Shown here in pieces: positions 8,057-15,583 of a DNA stretch of 46,225 nt (positions within the stretch are counted from its first letter, which is position 1; every line of letters starts with the position of its first letter). The DNA is taken from contig CAAGJW010000098.1 of NCBI GenBank assembly GCA_900770215.1, forward strand, positions 1 to 46,225. The letters run 5' to 3'. Under the pieces are notes generated by a model that ran no database searches, was not told the origin of the DNA, and saw only the letters and a list, made by a program, of their open reading frames with translations. This DNA comes from Bacteroidales bacterium (GTDB taxonomy: Bacteria; Bacteroidota; Bacteroidia; Bacteroidales; Muribaculaceae). The position numbers and the translations under genes are program-made.

Positions 8057-8674
8057 ATGGAAGAATTAAATCTATTTGTAAAGTCAATTTTTGTTGACAA
8101 CATGATATTTGCCTACTTCTTGGGAATGTGCTCATTTCTGGCAGTTTCCAAGAATGTGAAAACGGCATTCGGCCTGGGCGTGGCTGTTACCTTCATGCTG
8201 GTGGTGACACTGCCGCTCAACTACGCACTCGACCGCTACGTGCTGCAACCCGGAGCGATGAAGTGGCTTGCCCCCGCGCTGGGAAGCGTCGATCTGAGCT
8301 TCCTGGGCCTGATCATGTTTATCGCAGTGATTGCATCGGCCACCCAGCTCGTGGAGATGGCTGTCGAGAAATTCTCGCCTTCGCTCTACAACTCGCTGGG
8401 CATCTTTCTGCCACTCATCGCAGTGAACTGCGCAATACTGGGCTGCGCCTTGTTTATGCAGCAGAAGGACTTCGGGAGCGCGCTCACGGCCACCGTGTAT
8501 GGCGCGGGCAGCGGCATAGGCTGGCTGCTGGCCATCGTGGGGCTGGCCGCCATACGCGAGAAGCTGGCCTACAGCGATGTGCCCAAGCCGCTGCGCGGCA
8601 TAGGCATCACATTTATAATTACTGGTCTCATGGGCATAGCCTTCATGAGCTTCCTGGGCATTAAACTTGGATGA
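8057..8674 (+). CDS. nqrE: Na+-translocating NADH:quinone reductase subunit E
   Basis: A 205-residue membrane protein, inverted-topology partner of NqrD. The conserved cysteines lie in FLGMCSFLAVS and VNCAILGCALF, and the helix 5 region has GWLLAIVGLAAIREK. Together with NqrD it should bind the membrane-embedded iron-sulfur cluster and form part of the Na+ path. Its stop codon overlaps the nqrF start in an ATGA arrangement (4-bp overlap), suggesting translational coupling of the two subunits. Confidence 0.97.
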   Translation: MEELNLFVKSIFVDNMIFAYFLGMCSFLAVSKNVKTAFGLGVAVTFMLVVTLPLNYALDRYVLQPGAMKWLAPALGSVDLSFLGLIMFIAVIASATQLVEMAVEKFSPSLYNSLGIFLPLIAVNCAILGCALFMQQKDFGSALTATVYGAGSGIGWLLAIVGLAAIREKLAYSDVPKPLRGIGITFIITGLMGIAFMSFLGIKLG

Positions 8675-9975
8675 AGACAATGATACTTATAGCAGAAACC
8701 TACGTGAGTCTGACGGTGTTCAGCAGCGCAGCAATATTCCTTGTAATCACCTTGCTGCTCGTGATTTTGCTCCTGGTGGCAAAACACTACCTCGTGCCCT
8801 CGGGCAAAGTACACATCGACATCAACAATGGCAAGAAAGACCTTGAGGTGGAAACCGGGTCTACCCTGCTCAACACGCTGCACACCCAGGGCGTGATGCT
8901 CTCGAGCGCCTGTGGCGGCAAGGGCAGCTGCGGCCAGTGCAAGGTGCAAGTGATCGAGGGCGGCGGCGAAATCCTGCCCACCGAGACCGTGCACTTCACC
9001 CGCAAGCAGCAAAAGGAGCACTGGCGCCTGGGGTGCCAAGTGAAGGTGAAAGACAACCTCAAGATCCAGGTGCCCGACTCGGTGCTTGAAGTGAAAGAGT
9101 GGGAATGCACGGTGATAAGCAACAAGAATGTGTCGTCGTTTATCAAGGAGTTTAAGGTGGCTCTTCCTCCAGGCGAGCACATGAACTTCATTCCCGGCTC
9201 CTACGCGCAAATCAAGATACCAGCCTACGACTGCATCGACTATGACAAGGACTTCGACAAGTCGCTCATCGGCGAGCAATACCTGGGCACTTGGAAAAAA
9301 TTCAACATCTTCTCGCTCAAGGCCCACAACCCCGAGGAGACGACACGAGCCTACTCGATGGCCAACTATCCCGACGAGGGCGACATCATCACGCTCACGG
9401 TGCGCATCGCCACCACCCCCTTCCTGCCCAAGCCCAAGATAGGGTTCCAAAACGTGCCCACCGGCATTGCCTCGAGCTATATCTTCTCGCTCAAGCCAGG
9501 CGACAAGGTGACCATGAGCGGCCCCTATGGTGACTTCCACCCCAACTTCACCTCGGGCAAGGAGATGATATGGATAGGCGGCGGCGCCGGCATGGCACCG
9601 CTGCGCAGCCAAATCATGCACATGCTGCGCACCCTGCACTGCCGCGATCGCGAGATGCACTTCTTCTACGGCGCCCGCGCCCTCAACGAGGCCTTCTTCC
9701 TCGAAGACTTCTGGGAACTCGAGAAGGAATACCCCAACTTCCACTTCCATCTCTCGCTCGACCGTCCCGACCCGGTAGCCGACGAGAAAGGCGTGAAATA
9801 CTACACGGGCTTTGCCGTGAATTGCGTGCGCGACACCTACTTCAAGGATCACGAGGCACCTGAGGACTGCGAGTACTACCTGTGCGGCCCGCCCATGCTC
9901 ATCAAGACGGTGACCGAGTATCTCGACAGCATAGGCGTCGATCCCGAGAGCATCATGTACGACAACTTTGGGTAA
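8671..9975 (+). CDS. nqrF: Na+-translocating NADH:quinone reductase subunit F (NADH-oxidising)
   Basis: A 434-residue electron-entry subunit. An N-terminal membrane helix (about 17-37) is followed by a [2Fe-2S] ferredoxin-like domain with Cys81, Cys87, Cys90 and Cys122, then an FAD domain with the RAYSMANYPDEG motif and an NADH-binding domain containing GGGAGMAPLRSQ and a C-terminal YLCGPPMLIK. Length and domain order match NqrF. It accepts hydride from NADH onto FAD and passes electrons to its cluster. It overlaps nqrE by 4 bp and is the last gene of the operon, followed by a stem-loop. Confidence 0.97.
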   Translation: MKTMILIAETYVSLTVFSSAAIFLVITLLLVILLLVAKHYLVPSGKVHIDINNGKKDLEVETGSTLLNTLHTQGVMLSSACGGKGSCGQCKVQVIEGGGEILPTETVHFTRKQQKEHWRLGCQVKVKDNLKIQVPDSVLEVKEWECTVISNKNVSSFIKEFKVALPPGEHMNFIPGSYAQIKIPAYDCIDYDKDFDKSLIGEQYLGTWKKFNIFSLKAHNPEETTRAYSMANYPDEGDIITLTVRIATTPFLPKPKIGFQNVPTGIASSYIFSLKPGDKVTMSGPYGDFHPNFTSGKEMIWIGGGAGMAPLRSQIMHMLRTLHCRDREMHFFYGARALNEAFFLEDFWELEKEYPNFHFHLSLDRPDPVADEKGVKYYTGFAVNCVRDTYFKDHEAPEDCEYYLCGPPMLIKTVTEYLDSIGVDPESIMYDNFG

Positions 9976-10000
9976 TCAAGCCCTACAACGATACTTGAAA

Positions 10001-10047
10001 GAGGGGCGCAGGATTCACTCACATATGTGAATTTCTGCGCCCTTCTC
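10001..10047 (+). terminator. Stem-loop after nqrF
   Basis: The arms GGGCGCAG and CTGCGCCC, plus an inner ATTCAC/GTGAAT pair, form a long interrupted stem whose ends (GAG/CTC) also pair across a small bulge. It lies 25 bp past the nqrF stop. The U-tract is weak. It separates nqr from nrf. Confidence 0.6.
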
Positions 10048-10210
10048 GTTGTAAAACAGCAAAGATGTGTAGCTACTTATCTATACATTCCTACTAAAAT
10101 TGGTAGAAAGTGTGATAAAAAGAAAAAAAAACAAGAAAATTAAACTATAATTAAAATAAATTGATTATTTTAGTGGCCGAAACAATACACCTTAACAAAA
10201 TCAAAGCAAT

Positions 10211-10837
10211 ATGAAGCTGAAAGAGAAGATTAAAGCTATACCCAGCTATTTCAGCTACAGGCAAAAAGTGACACTGGTCTCGATACTTGGAGTAATCGCA
10301 GGCTTGTGCATTCTGTTTGCCTATCTTCTCCGCATGCACACCTATATCATAGGCGATGATCCTGCTGCTTGTGTGAATTGCCACATCATGTCGACCTATT
10401 ATGCCACATGGAGCCACTCCTCCCACGGCCGTGACGTGACCTGCAACGACTGCCATGTGCCCAATGGCAACATCGTGTCGCACTATGCCTTCAAGGGCCG
10501 CGACGGCATGAAGCACGTGGCCTACTTTGTGACCCACAGCGAGCGGCAGGCCATCATGGCCGAGGAAGGGAGCAAGGAGGTGATCATGGACAACTGTATA
10601 CGCTGCCACAAGCAGCTCAACCAGGAATTTGTGAAGACGGGGCGCATCGACTACATGATGGCCCAGCGTGGCGAGGGCAAGGCATGCTGGGACTGTCATC
10701 GCAACGTGCCCCACGGCGGCATGAACTCGCTCAGCTCGACGCCCATGGCCGAGAGTCAAGTGCCATTGCCGCCCGATCCAGTGCCCGCCTGGCTGCAACG
10801 TGCCCTGGGGCATGATCCTGGCAAAATGACTAACTGA
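10211..10837 (+). CDS. nrfH: Cytochrome c nitrite reductase small subunit (quinol-oxidising tetrahaem protein)
   Basis: A 208-residue NrfH/NapC-type protein. One N-terminal membrane helix (about 21-40) anchors a periplasmic domain with four CxxCH haem sites: CVNCH (54-58), CNDCH (78-82), CIRCH (129-133) and CWDCH (159-163). Four sites and this length fit NrfH, which takes electrons from menaquinol and delivers them to NrfA. It precedes nrfA by 68 bp. Upstream, no perfect -7 box was found; an imperfect palindrome at 10091-10106 (CTACTAA..TTGGTAG) might be an operator, but no regulator can be named from it. Confidence 0.96.
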   Translation: MKLKEKIKAIPSYFSYRQKVTLVSILGVIAGLCILFAYLLRMHTYIIGDDPAACVNCHIMSTYYATWSHSSHGRDVTCNDCHVPNGNIVSHYAFKGRDGMKHVAYFVTHSERQAIMAEEGSKEVIMDNCIRCHKQLNQEFVKTGRIDYMMAQRGEGKACWDCHRNVPHGGMNSLSSTPMAESQVPLPPDPVPAWLQRALGHDPGKMTN

Positions 10838-10905
10838 AGCGTGGCAATCACGGCCTTCTAAGCAGAAAAAACAAGAACAAGAAAAACTAAAGACAACATT
10901 AAAAT

Positions 10906-12393
10906 ATGGCAAAGCAACTGAAAAAATGGCAAGGGTGGCTCATCTTCGGAGGATCGATGGTCATTGTCTTCGTTCTGGGCCTTCTGTGCTCATCCCTGCT
11001 GCAACGCAGGGCCGAAGTGGCAAGTGTGTTTAACAACCGTCGCACCCCCATGACCGATTCGATCGTAGCTCAAAACGAGAAGTTCGCCAAGGACTTCCCT
11101 CGCGAGTATGAGTCGTGGGCCATGACTGCCGACACATCATTTGAAAGTGAATTTAACGGCTCGCAAAAGAAAGACGCCCTTGAGCAGCACCCCGAGATGG
11201 TGATTTTGTGGGACGGCTACGCCTTCAGCAAGGACTACAACACTCCGCGCGGGCATCATCATGCCATCGAGGACATGAGAGAGATACTGCGCACTGGCAA
11301 CCCAGGCATCGATGGCGACGGCGACATCCAGCCTGGCACCTGCTGGACGTGCAAGGGCCCCGACGTGCCGCGGCTCATGCGCGAGAAAGGCATCAAGAAC
11401 TTCTATGCCGCCAAGTGGAGCGACTGGGGCTCAGAGGTAGTGAACTCGATAGGCTGCTCCGACTGCCACGATGCGCGCACGATGGACTTGAAGCCATCAC
11501 GCCCCGCCCTCTACGAGGCCTGGGCACGTGCAGGGAAGGATGTGAAGAAAGCCACTCACCAAGAGTTGCGCTCGCTCGTGTGCGCCCAGTGCCACACCGA
11601 GTACTACTTTGCAGGCGAGGGCAAGTACCTCACCTTCCCCCAAGACAATGGCATGACTGTTGAGGACATGGAAGCATACTACGACAAGATCAATTTCAAA
11701 GATTATGTAAATCCGCTCTCCAAGACCCCCATCCTGAAAGCACAGCATCCAGGATATGAGCTCTACACAATGGGCATACACGGCCAGCGCGGGGTGAGCT
11801 GTGCCGACTGCCACATGCCCTACATAAGCGAAGGCGGAGTCAAGTATACCGACCACCACATCATGAGTCCGCTTGCTCACATCGACCGCACGTGCCAGAC
11901 GTGTCACCGGGAGAGCGCCGACACATTGCGCCAAGCCGTGTATGAGCGCCAGCGCAAGTGCAACGAGATAAGGGTGCGGGTCGAGAAGGCGCTTGCAGCT
12001 GCCCACATCGAGGCAAAGTTTGCCTTTGACCACGGTGCCACCGATGCCGAGATGAAACCCGTGCAAAGCCTGATACGTAAGAGCCAATGGCGTTGGGACT
12101 ATGCTGTAGCCAGCCACGGTGCCTCGTTCCACGCTCCTCAAGAGGTGATGCGCATCCTGGGACATGCCCTTGACTTTGCACAACAGGCCCGCTTGGCCAA
12201 TGCCAAGGTGCTCGCCAAGCACGGCTATACAGGCGATGTGCCGCTGCCCGACCTCTCGACCAAGGCCAAGGCCGAAGCATTCATAGGCCAAAACCTGACG
12301 CCACTGCAACAGAAGAAGAAAAAATTCCTCGACACTGTGGTTCCACAATGGATCAAGAGTGCCAAGAAAAACAAGAAACTCATTGAAATTTAG
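10906..12393 (+). CDS. nrfA: Ammonia-forming cytochrome c nitrite reductase, catalytic subunit
   Basis: A 495-residue pentahaem enzyme that reduces nitrite to ammonium with six electrons in the periplasm. The catalytic haem site is the unusual CxxCK form, CWTCK (146-150), with four CxxCH sites at 184-188, 226-230, 299-303 and 330-334. Other expected features are present: PRGH near 114-117 (active-site Arg), EYYF at 232-235 and LKAQH at 277-281 (calcium site region), and the active-site His292 in GIHGQRG. The N-terminal hydrophobic segment (about 11-31) is uncleaved-looking and may anchor it to the membrane. It is followed after 5 bp by the cytochrome c biogenesis genes needed for its maturation. 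Confidence 0.97.
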   Translation: MAKQLKKWQGWLIFGGSMVIVFVLGLLCSSLLQRRAEVASVFNNRRTPMTDSIVAQNEKFAKDFPREYESWAMTADTSFESEFNGSQKKDALEQHPEMVILWDGYAFSKDYNTPRGHHHAIEDMREILRTGNPGIDGDGDIQPGTCWTCKGPDVPRLMREKGIKNFYAAKWSDWGSEVVNSIGCSDCHDARTMDLKPSRPALYEAWARAGKDVKKATHQELRSLVCAQCHTEYYFAGEGKYLTFPQDNGMTVEDMEAYYDKINFKDYVNPLSKTPILKAQHPGYELYTMGIHGQRGVSCADCHMPYISEGGVKYTDHHIMSPLAHIDRTCQTCHRESADTLRQAVYERQRKCNEIRVRVEKALAAAHIEAKFAFDHGATDAEMKPVQSLIRKSQWRWDYAVASHGASFHAPQEVMRILGHALDFAQQARLANAKVLAKHGYTGDVPLPDLSTKAKAEAFIGQNLTPLQQKKKKFLDTVVPQWIKSAKKNKKLIEI

Positions 12394-12398
12394 ACCCA

Positions 12399-13304
12399 AT
12401 GTGGAAAAAACCATGGTCGCCTAAAGAAGGCATAACAATTGGAGGAGGGCTTATAATAGTAGGAGTCCTTCTCCAATTTTCGGTAGGCCCAATCAACTGG
12501 GATGTTTTCGCCTGGCCAGTCAACATCTTCATGCTGGCCATCTACGTCTTGCTGCTGGCACTGGGTTATGCAGTAAAAGACAGAGTATATGTCCTAAGGT
12601 ATCTCATGAGCTGGAAGGCAGCAGTGCCCACGTTGGTATATGCAGTGGTGCTCACCGCAATAATGGGCGTCACTCAGCAAGTGAGTGCACAAGCCGAGCC
12701 GCTCGACCCCATAGGGTTGAGCAAGATGCTTTCGTTCTGGCCATTCGTCTTGATTTATCTTCTGCTCACAACCATAATAGGCCTTGTGGCAATAAAACAA
12801 GCGGCCCACCTGAGCTTGAGCAAAGTGCCCTCGCTGGCGAGCCACATAGGGCTGTTTCTGGTCATCGTGTGCGGCACGCTCGGCTCGGCCGACATGCAGC
12901 GCCTCAAGATGTTTTGCGAATATGGCCAACCCGAGTGGAGAGGCCTTGACAACAACAACCAGGTGCACAACCTCGATGTAGCCATTCAGCTCGACAAGTT
13001 CATCATGGAGCAATACAAAGAGGACAAAATGCCTAAGCGGTTTGCCTCGGTGGTAGAAATCATGACGCAAGACGGGAAACACATCCAAGCCACCATCGAC
13101 GTGAACAAGCCCTATACCGTGAACGGCTGGAAGATATACCAATATGGCTACGACCAAGCCATGGGCCCAATGAGCCAGTATAGCGTGTTCGAGCTTGTGC
13201 GCGACCCGTGGATTCTTCCAGTGTATGTGGGCTTCGGGCTGCTGTGCATAGGGGCATTAGGCATGCTGGCCGGGCCAAAGGCAAGAAAGGAGGCGAATTC
13301 ATGA
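12399..13304 (+). CDS. ResB/Ccs1-type cytochrome c biogenesis protein
   Basis: A 301-residue membrane protein of the system II cytochrome c assembly machinery, which with CcsA moves haem across the membrane and attaches it to CxxCH sites. About six hydrophobic segments are visible. The region NKPYTVNGWKIYQYGYD (about 238-254) is the recognisable ResB/Ccs1 signature before the last helix. It is shorter than many ResB proteins (400 or more), as is usual for the Bacteroidetes forms. It begins 5 bp after nrfA and overlaps ccsA by 4 bp, so these two are probably dedicated to, or at least co-expressed with, NrfHA. Confidence 0.88.
   Translation: MWKKPWSPKEGITIGGGLIIVGVLLQFSVGPINWDVFAWPVNIFMLAIYVLLLALGYAVKDRVYVLRYLMSWKAAVPTLVYAVVLTAIMGVTQQVSAQAEPLDPIGLSKMLSFWPFVLIYLLLTTIIGLVAIKQAAHLSLSKVPSLASHIGLFLVIVCGTLGSADMQRLKMFCEYGQPEWRGLDNNNQVHNLDVAIQLDKFIMEQYKEDKMPKRFASVVEIMTQDGKHIQATIDVNKPYTVNGWKIYQYGYDQAMGPMSQYSVFELVRDPWILPVYVGFGLLCIGALGMLAGPKARKEANS
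13286..13293 (+). promoter_or_regulatory. Strong Shine-Dalgarno site of ccsA, inside the ResB-like gene
   Basis: AAAGGAGG lies within the last codons of the upstream gene and 7 nt before the ccsA ATG at 13301. Together with the 4-bp ATGA overlap it points to coupled translation of the two haem-handling subunits. Confidence 0.65.
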
Positions 13305-14089
13305 TTTGGGATTACTTCATCTATTTTTCCATAGCAGCCATAGTGCTGTGGTGTGTGGGATCATGGGCCTCGTGGCAAAGGCGCACCAGGCTGGCCTGCA
13401 CAACAACAATTGCAGGCATTCTCGTTTTTCTCACCTACATCGTCATCATGTGGGTGGCATTGCAACGCCCTCCAATGCGCACCATGGGCGAGACAAGGCT
13501 GTGGTACTCGCTTTTCCTTCCCATGACTGGCCTGGTCGTGTATGTCCGCTGGCGCTATCGCTGGATATTACCGCTCACCACCATCATGGCAGCCGTGTTT
13601 GTGGGCATCAACCTGCTGCGGCCTGAGATACATAGCAAAGCGCTCATGCCTGCGCTGCAGAGCCCGTGGTTTGCCCCTCATGTGATTGCCTACATGATAG
13701 CTTATGCACTCATGGGGGCAGCAACGCTCATTGCCATCTACGAGCTGGCGCTAAGGAAAAAGGCAACCACGGTCACAGGCAGCCAATCAATAGAGGACCT
13801 GGTGTATGCCGGTCTGTCGCTGCTCACATTGGGCATGCTCATGGGCGCACTGTGGGCCAAAGAAGCCTGGGGGCACTACTGGGCTTGGGACCCCAAAGAG
13901 ACCTGGGCAGCAGTCACATGGCTGTCGTATCTGGCCTACCTGCATCTCGCACGCTACGACAAGCGGCATCACAAGCTGGCCTGCTGGATGCTTATCGTGA
14001 GCTTCTGTCTCTTGCAAATGTGCTGGTGGGGCATCAACTACCTGCCATCGGCCCAAGCCACAAGCGTGCACACCTACTCGATACAGTAG
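13301..14089 (+). CDS. ccsA: CcsA-type cytochrome c biogenesis protein (haem handling)
   Basis: A 262-residue multi-helix protein with the tryptophan-rich haem-binding motif WGHYWAWDPKETWAAVTWL, which defines the CcsA/CcmC/CcmF superfamily. Flanking histidines (PHVIAY upstream, HTYS near the C-terminus) would be axial ligands. The start is the ATG at 13301 (MIWDYFIYFS), preceded by a strong Shine-Dalgarno site; an upstream in-frame ATG at 13208 would add 31 polar residues translated from the ResB-like gene in another frame. It overlaps that gene by 4 bp and ends the nrf operon. Confidence 0.93.
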   Translation: MIWDYFIYFSIAAIVLWCVGSWASWQRRTRLACTTTIAGILVFLTYIVIMWVALQRPPMRTMGETRLWYSLFLPMTGLVVYVRWRYRWILPLTTIMAAVFVGINLLRPEIHSKALMPALQSPWFAPHVIAYMIAYALMGAATLIAIYELALRKKATTVTGSQSIEDLVYAGLSLLTLGMLMGALWAKEAWGHYWAWDPKETWAAVTWLSYLAYLHLARYDKRHHKLACWMLIVSFCLLQMCWWGINYLPSAQATSVHTYSIQ

Positions 14090-14118
14090 CCAAGCGACAA
14101 ACCGGGCAAGCAATATAG

Positions 14119-14157
14119 CAACGGGGATAGTGACAACCGATATCACTGTCCCTGTTG
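14119..14157 (+). terminator. Stem-loop ending the nrfHA-resB-ccsA operon
   Basis: A 15-bp stem (14119-14133 with 14143-14157) contains two G-U pairs and a 9-nt loop, 30 bp after the ccsA stop, followed by a modest T-rich stretch. Confidence 0.65.
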
Positions 14158-14206
14158 TTGTATTGGGGGATGCACGTGGTATTTAAGTTTTTTTGGCGTC
14201 GTTTGC

Positions 14207-14237
14207 ATTGAAATTTATCGCAAAAGCAGTATTTTTG
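14207..14237 (+). promoter_or_regulatory. Putative promoter of the 14262-16458 gene group
   Basis: ATTG (14207-14210), a 19-bp gap and TATTTTTG (14230-14237), a perfect -7 box, lie 24 bp before the ATG at 14262. A TTTG at 14202-14205 is an alternative -33 at a longer spacing. Confidence 0.5.
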
Positions 14238-14261
14238 AATTAATCAAACGAGAAATTGACA

Positions 14262-14894
14262 ATGCAAAGAAACATCTTGATACTCATGGCTGCCCTTTTG
14301 GCGTTATGCGCCAGTGCTGGCGACAAAAATACCGTTGTTGTGCCCAAGCAGTTCACCAAGGGACAGTCAAGCATAATTCCCGAAAAAACCGACTACCTGA
14401 AACTGCAAAACATCACCTTCAACAGGCGTGGCGAGCAGCAAGGGCTCATTGCGGCATTGCAGCCTGTGCTCGACAGCATCGTGAGCACAAACTACGAGTT
14501 ACCCTTCTTTTCATTGACAATAAGTCCCATGGTGGCAGGCGGCACTCGTGTGGAAATCGCAAGCTACGATGTGATGCAAGAGCCGGCCGCGGCACGCAAA
14601 CTGCTCTATGGGGTGTTGAAAATCAAGAATTGCTATTTCATTGTAAAAAATGCGGTCACCACAACCGCCGACAACATCCTGCTCCTGCAGCAAATGTGGA
14701 TCAATGCCAGCGGAAAAACGCGTTTTGAGCGAATATTTGAACTGGTAACCGATCCTGTGCACTATGGTGGCACAAAATTTGTAGGACACTACCAGAATGG
14801 GCGCATCACGCCATCAACGTTTATTGTGAACGGTGAAGACATGCTACACCCAAAGCCCGCCGAGCCGCTACCAATTGAGACTGGAGGGCAATAG
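14262..14894 (+). CDS. Secreted protein of unknown function
   Basis: A 210-residue protein I do not recognise. The N-terminus (MQRNILILMAALLALCASAG) is a signal peptide with likely cleavage after CASA; the cysteine lacks a good lipobox. The mature part looks like a compact alpha/beta domain, with a hydrophobic strand pattern such as LLYGVLKIKNCYFIVKNAV in the middle and a short Pro-rich C-terminus. The start is the ATG at 14262; a TTG two codons upstream is in frame but less likely. A good -7 box precedes it. The kinase-like gene follows 50 bp downstream, so the two may share a transcript. Confidence 0.75.
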   Translation: MQRNILILMAALLALCASAGDKNTVVVPKQFTKGQSSIIPEKTDYLKLQNITFNRRGEQQGLIAALQPVLDSIVSTNYELPFFSLTISPMVAGGTRVEIASYDVMQEPAAARKLLYGVLKIKNCYFIVKNAVTTTADNILLLQQMWINASGKTRFERIFELVTDPVHYGGTKFVGHYQNGRITPSTFIVNGEDMLHPKPAEPLPIETGGQ

Positions 14895-14944
14895 CAAGTT
14901 AGCTATATTTAAAATACAAAAGCAATCGCAAAAAAGACACAGAT

Positions 14945-15583
14945 ATGGAGAATGACAAAACTTATGTGATAGCCTTAGGACGCCAATTTGGATGCGGCGG
15001 GCGCGAGATAGGGCAACTCATAGCCCAAGGACTGGGCGTTGCCTACTATGACAAGGAGCTGCTGAGCGAGGCTGCCAAGTCGAGCGGAGTAAACAAGGAC
15101 TTCTTTGAAGCGGCCGACGAGCGGTCGCCCCATTTCTTCTCGAGCCTGTGGTCGTTCAATTTGGGATACAACACCGGGGCCTACTTCATCGGCGACACGC
15201 CATTGAGCGACGACAGCATATACCGCGCCCAGAGCGAAGTGATGACCCAGCTGGCCGACCGCGGCCCATGCGTGATCGTGGGACGCACTGCCGACTACCT
15301 GCTGCGCAACCATTGCAAGGTGGTGAGCGTGTTTATCCACTCGTCGATTGAAGACCGCGTGCGGCGCATCATGGGCCGCGGAGATGCCAAAAATGAAAAA
15401 GAAGCCCGTGAAAAAGCCGAAAAGAAAAACAAGCTGCGTGCCGAATACTACAATTTCTACACCGACAAGAAATGGGGCGATGCTGCAAGCTACGACCTCA
15501 GCATCGATGCCTCGCTGCTGGGCACACAGACCACAGCAACGTTTATCATCGACTTTGTAAAGAAAATCATCGACAAGAAATGA
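14945..15583 (+). CDS. Cytidylate kinase-like family protein
   Basis: A 212-residue P-loop protein of the cytidylate-kinase-like group. The N-terminal ALGRQFGCGGREIGQLIAQG matches the family's modified nucleotide-binding loop (xxRQFGxGGREIG), and CVIVGRTADYLLRN and VFIHSSIEDRVRRIM (about 100-140) match the core and the Arg-rich lid. The true cmk uses a canonical GxSGxGKS loop, so this is a paralogue whose substrate is not established. Its stop overlaps the start of a zinc-ribbon membrane protein (ATGA, 4 bp), an unusually tight pairing. Confidence 0.85.
   Translation: MENDKTYVIALGRQFGCGGREIGQLIAQGLGVAYYDKELLSEAAKSSGVNKDFFEAADERSPHFFSSLWSFNLGYNTGAYFIGDTPLSDDSIYRAQSEVMTQLADRGPCVIVGRTADYLLRNHCKVVSVFIHSSIEDRVRRIMGRGDAKNEKEAREKAEKKNKLRAEYYNFYTDKKWGDAASYDLSIDASLLGTQTTATFIIDFVKKIIDKK

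Noticed and set aside
8569..9852. 427-codon minus-strand frame opposite nqrE/nqrF
   Set aside because: A shadow of nqrF; the composition is Val/Glu/His-rich and low complexity, and the plus-strand gene is certain.
14256..14261. TTG start two codons before the ATG of the secreted protein
   Set aside because: The ATG at 14262 is a better codon and gives a normal signal peptide.
14945..15583. Calling the kinase-like gene cmk
   Set aside because: Its nucleotide loop is the RQFGxGGREIG form of the cytidylate-kinase-like group, not the canonical loop of CMP kinase.
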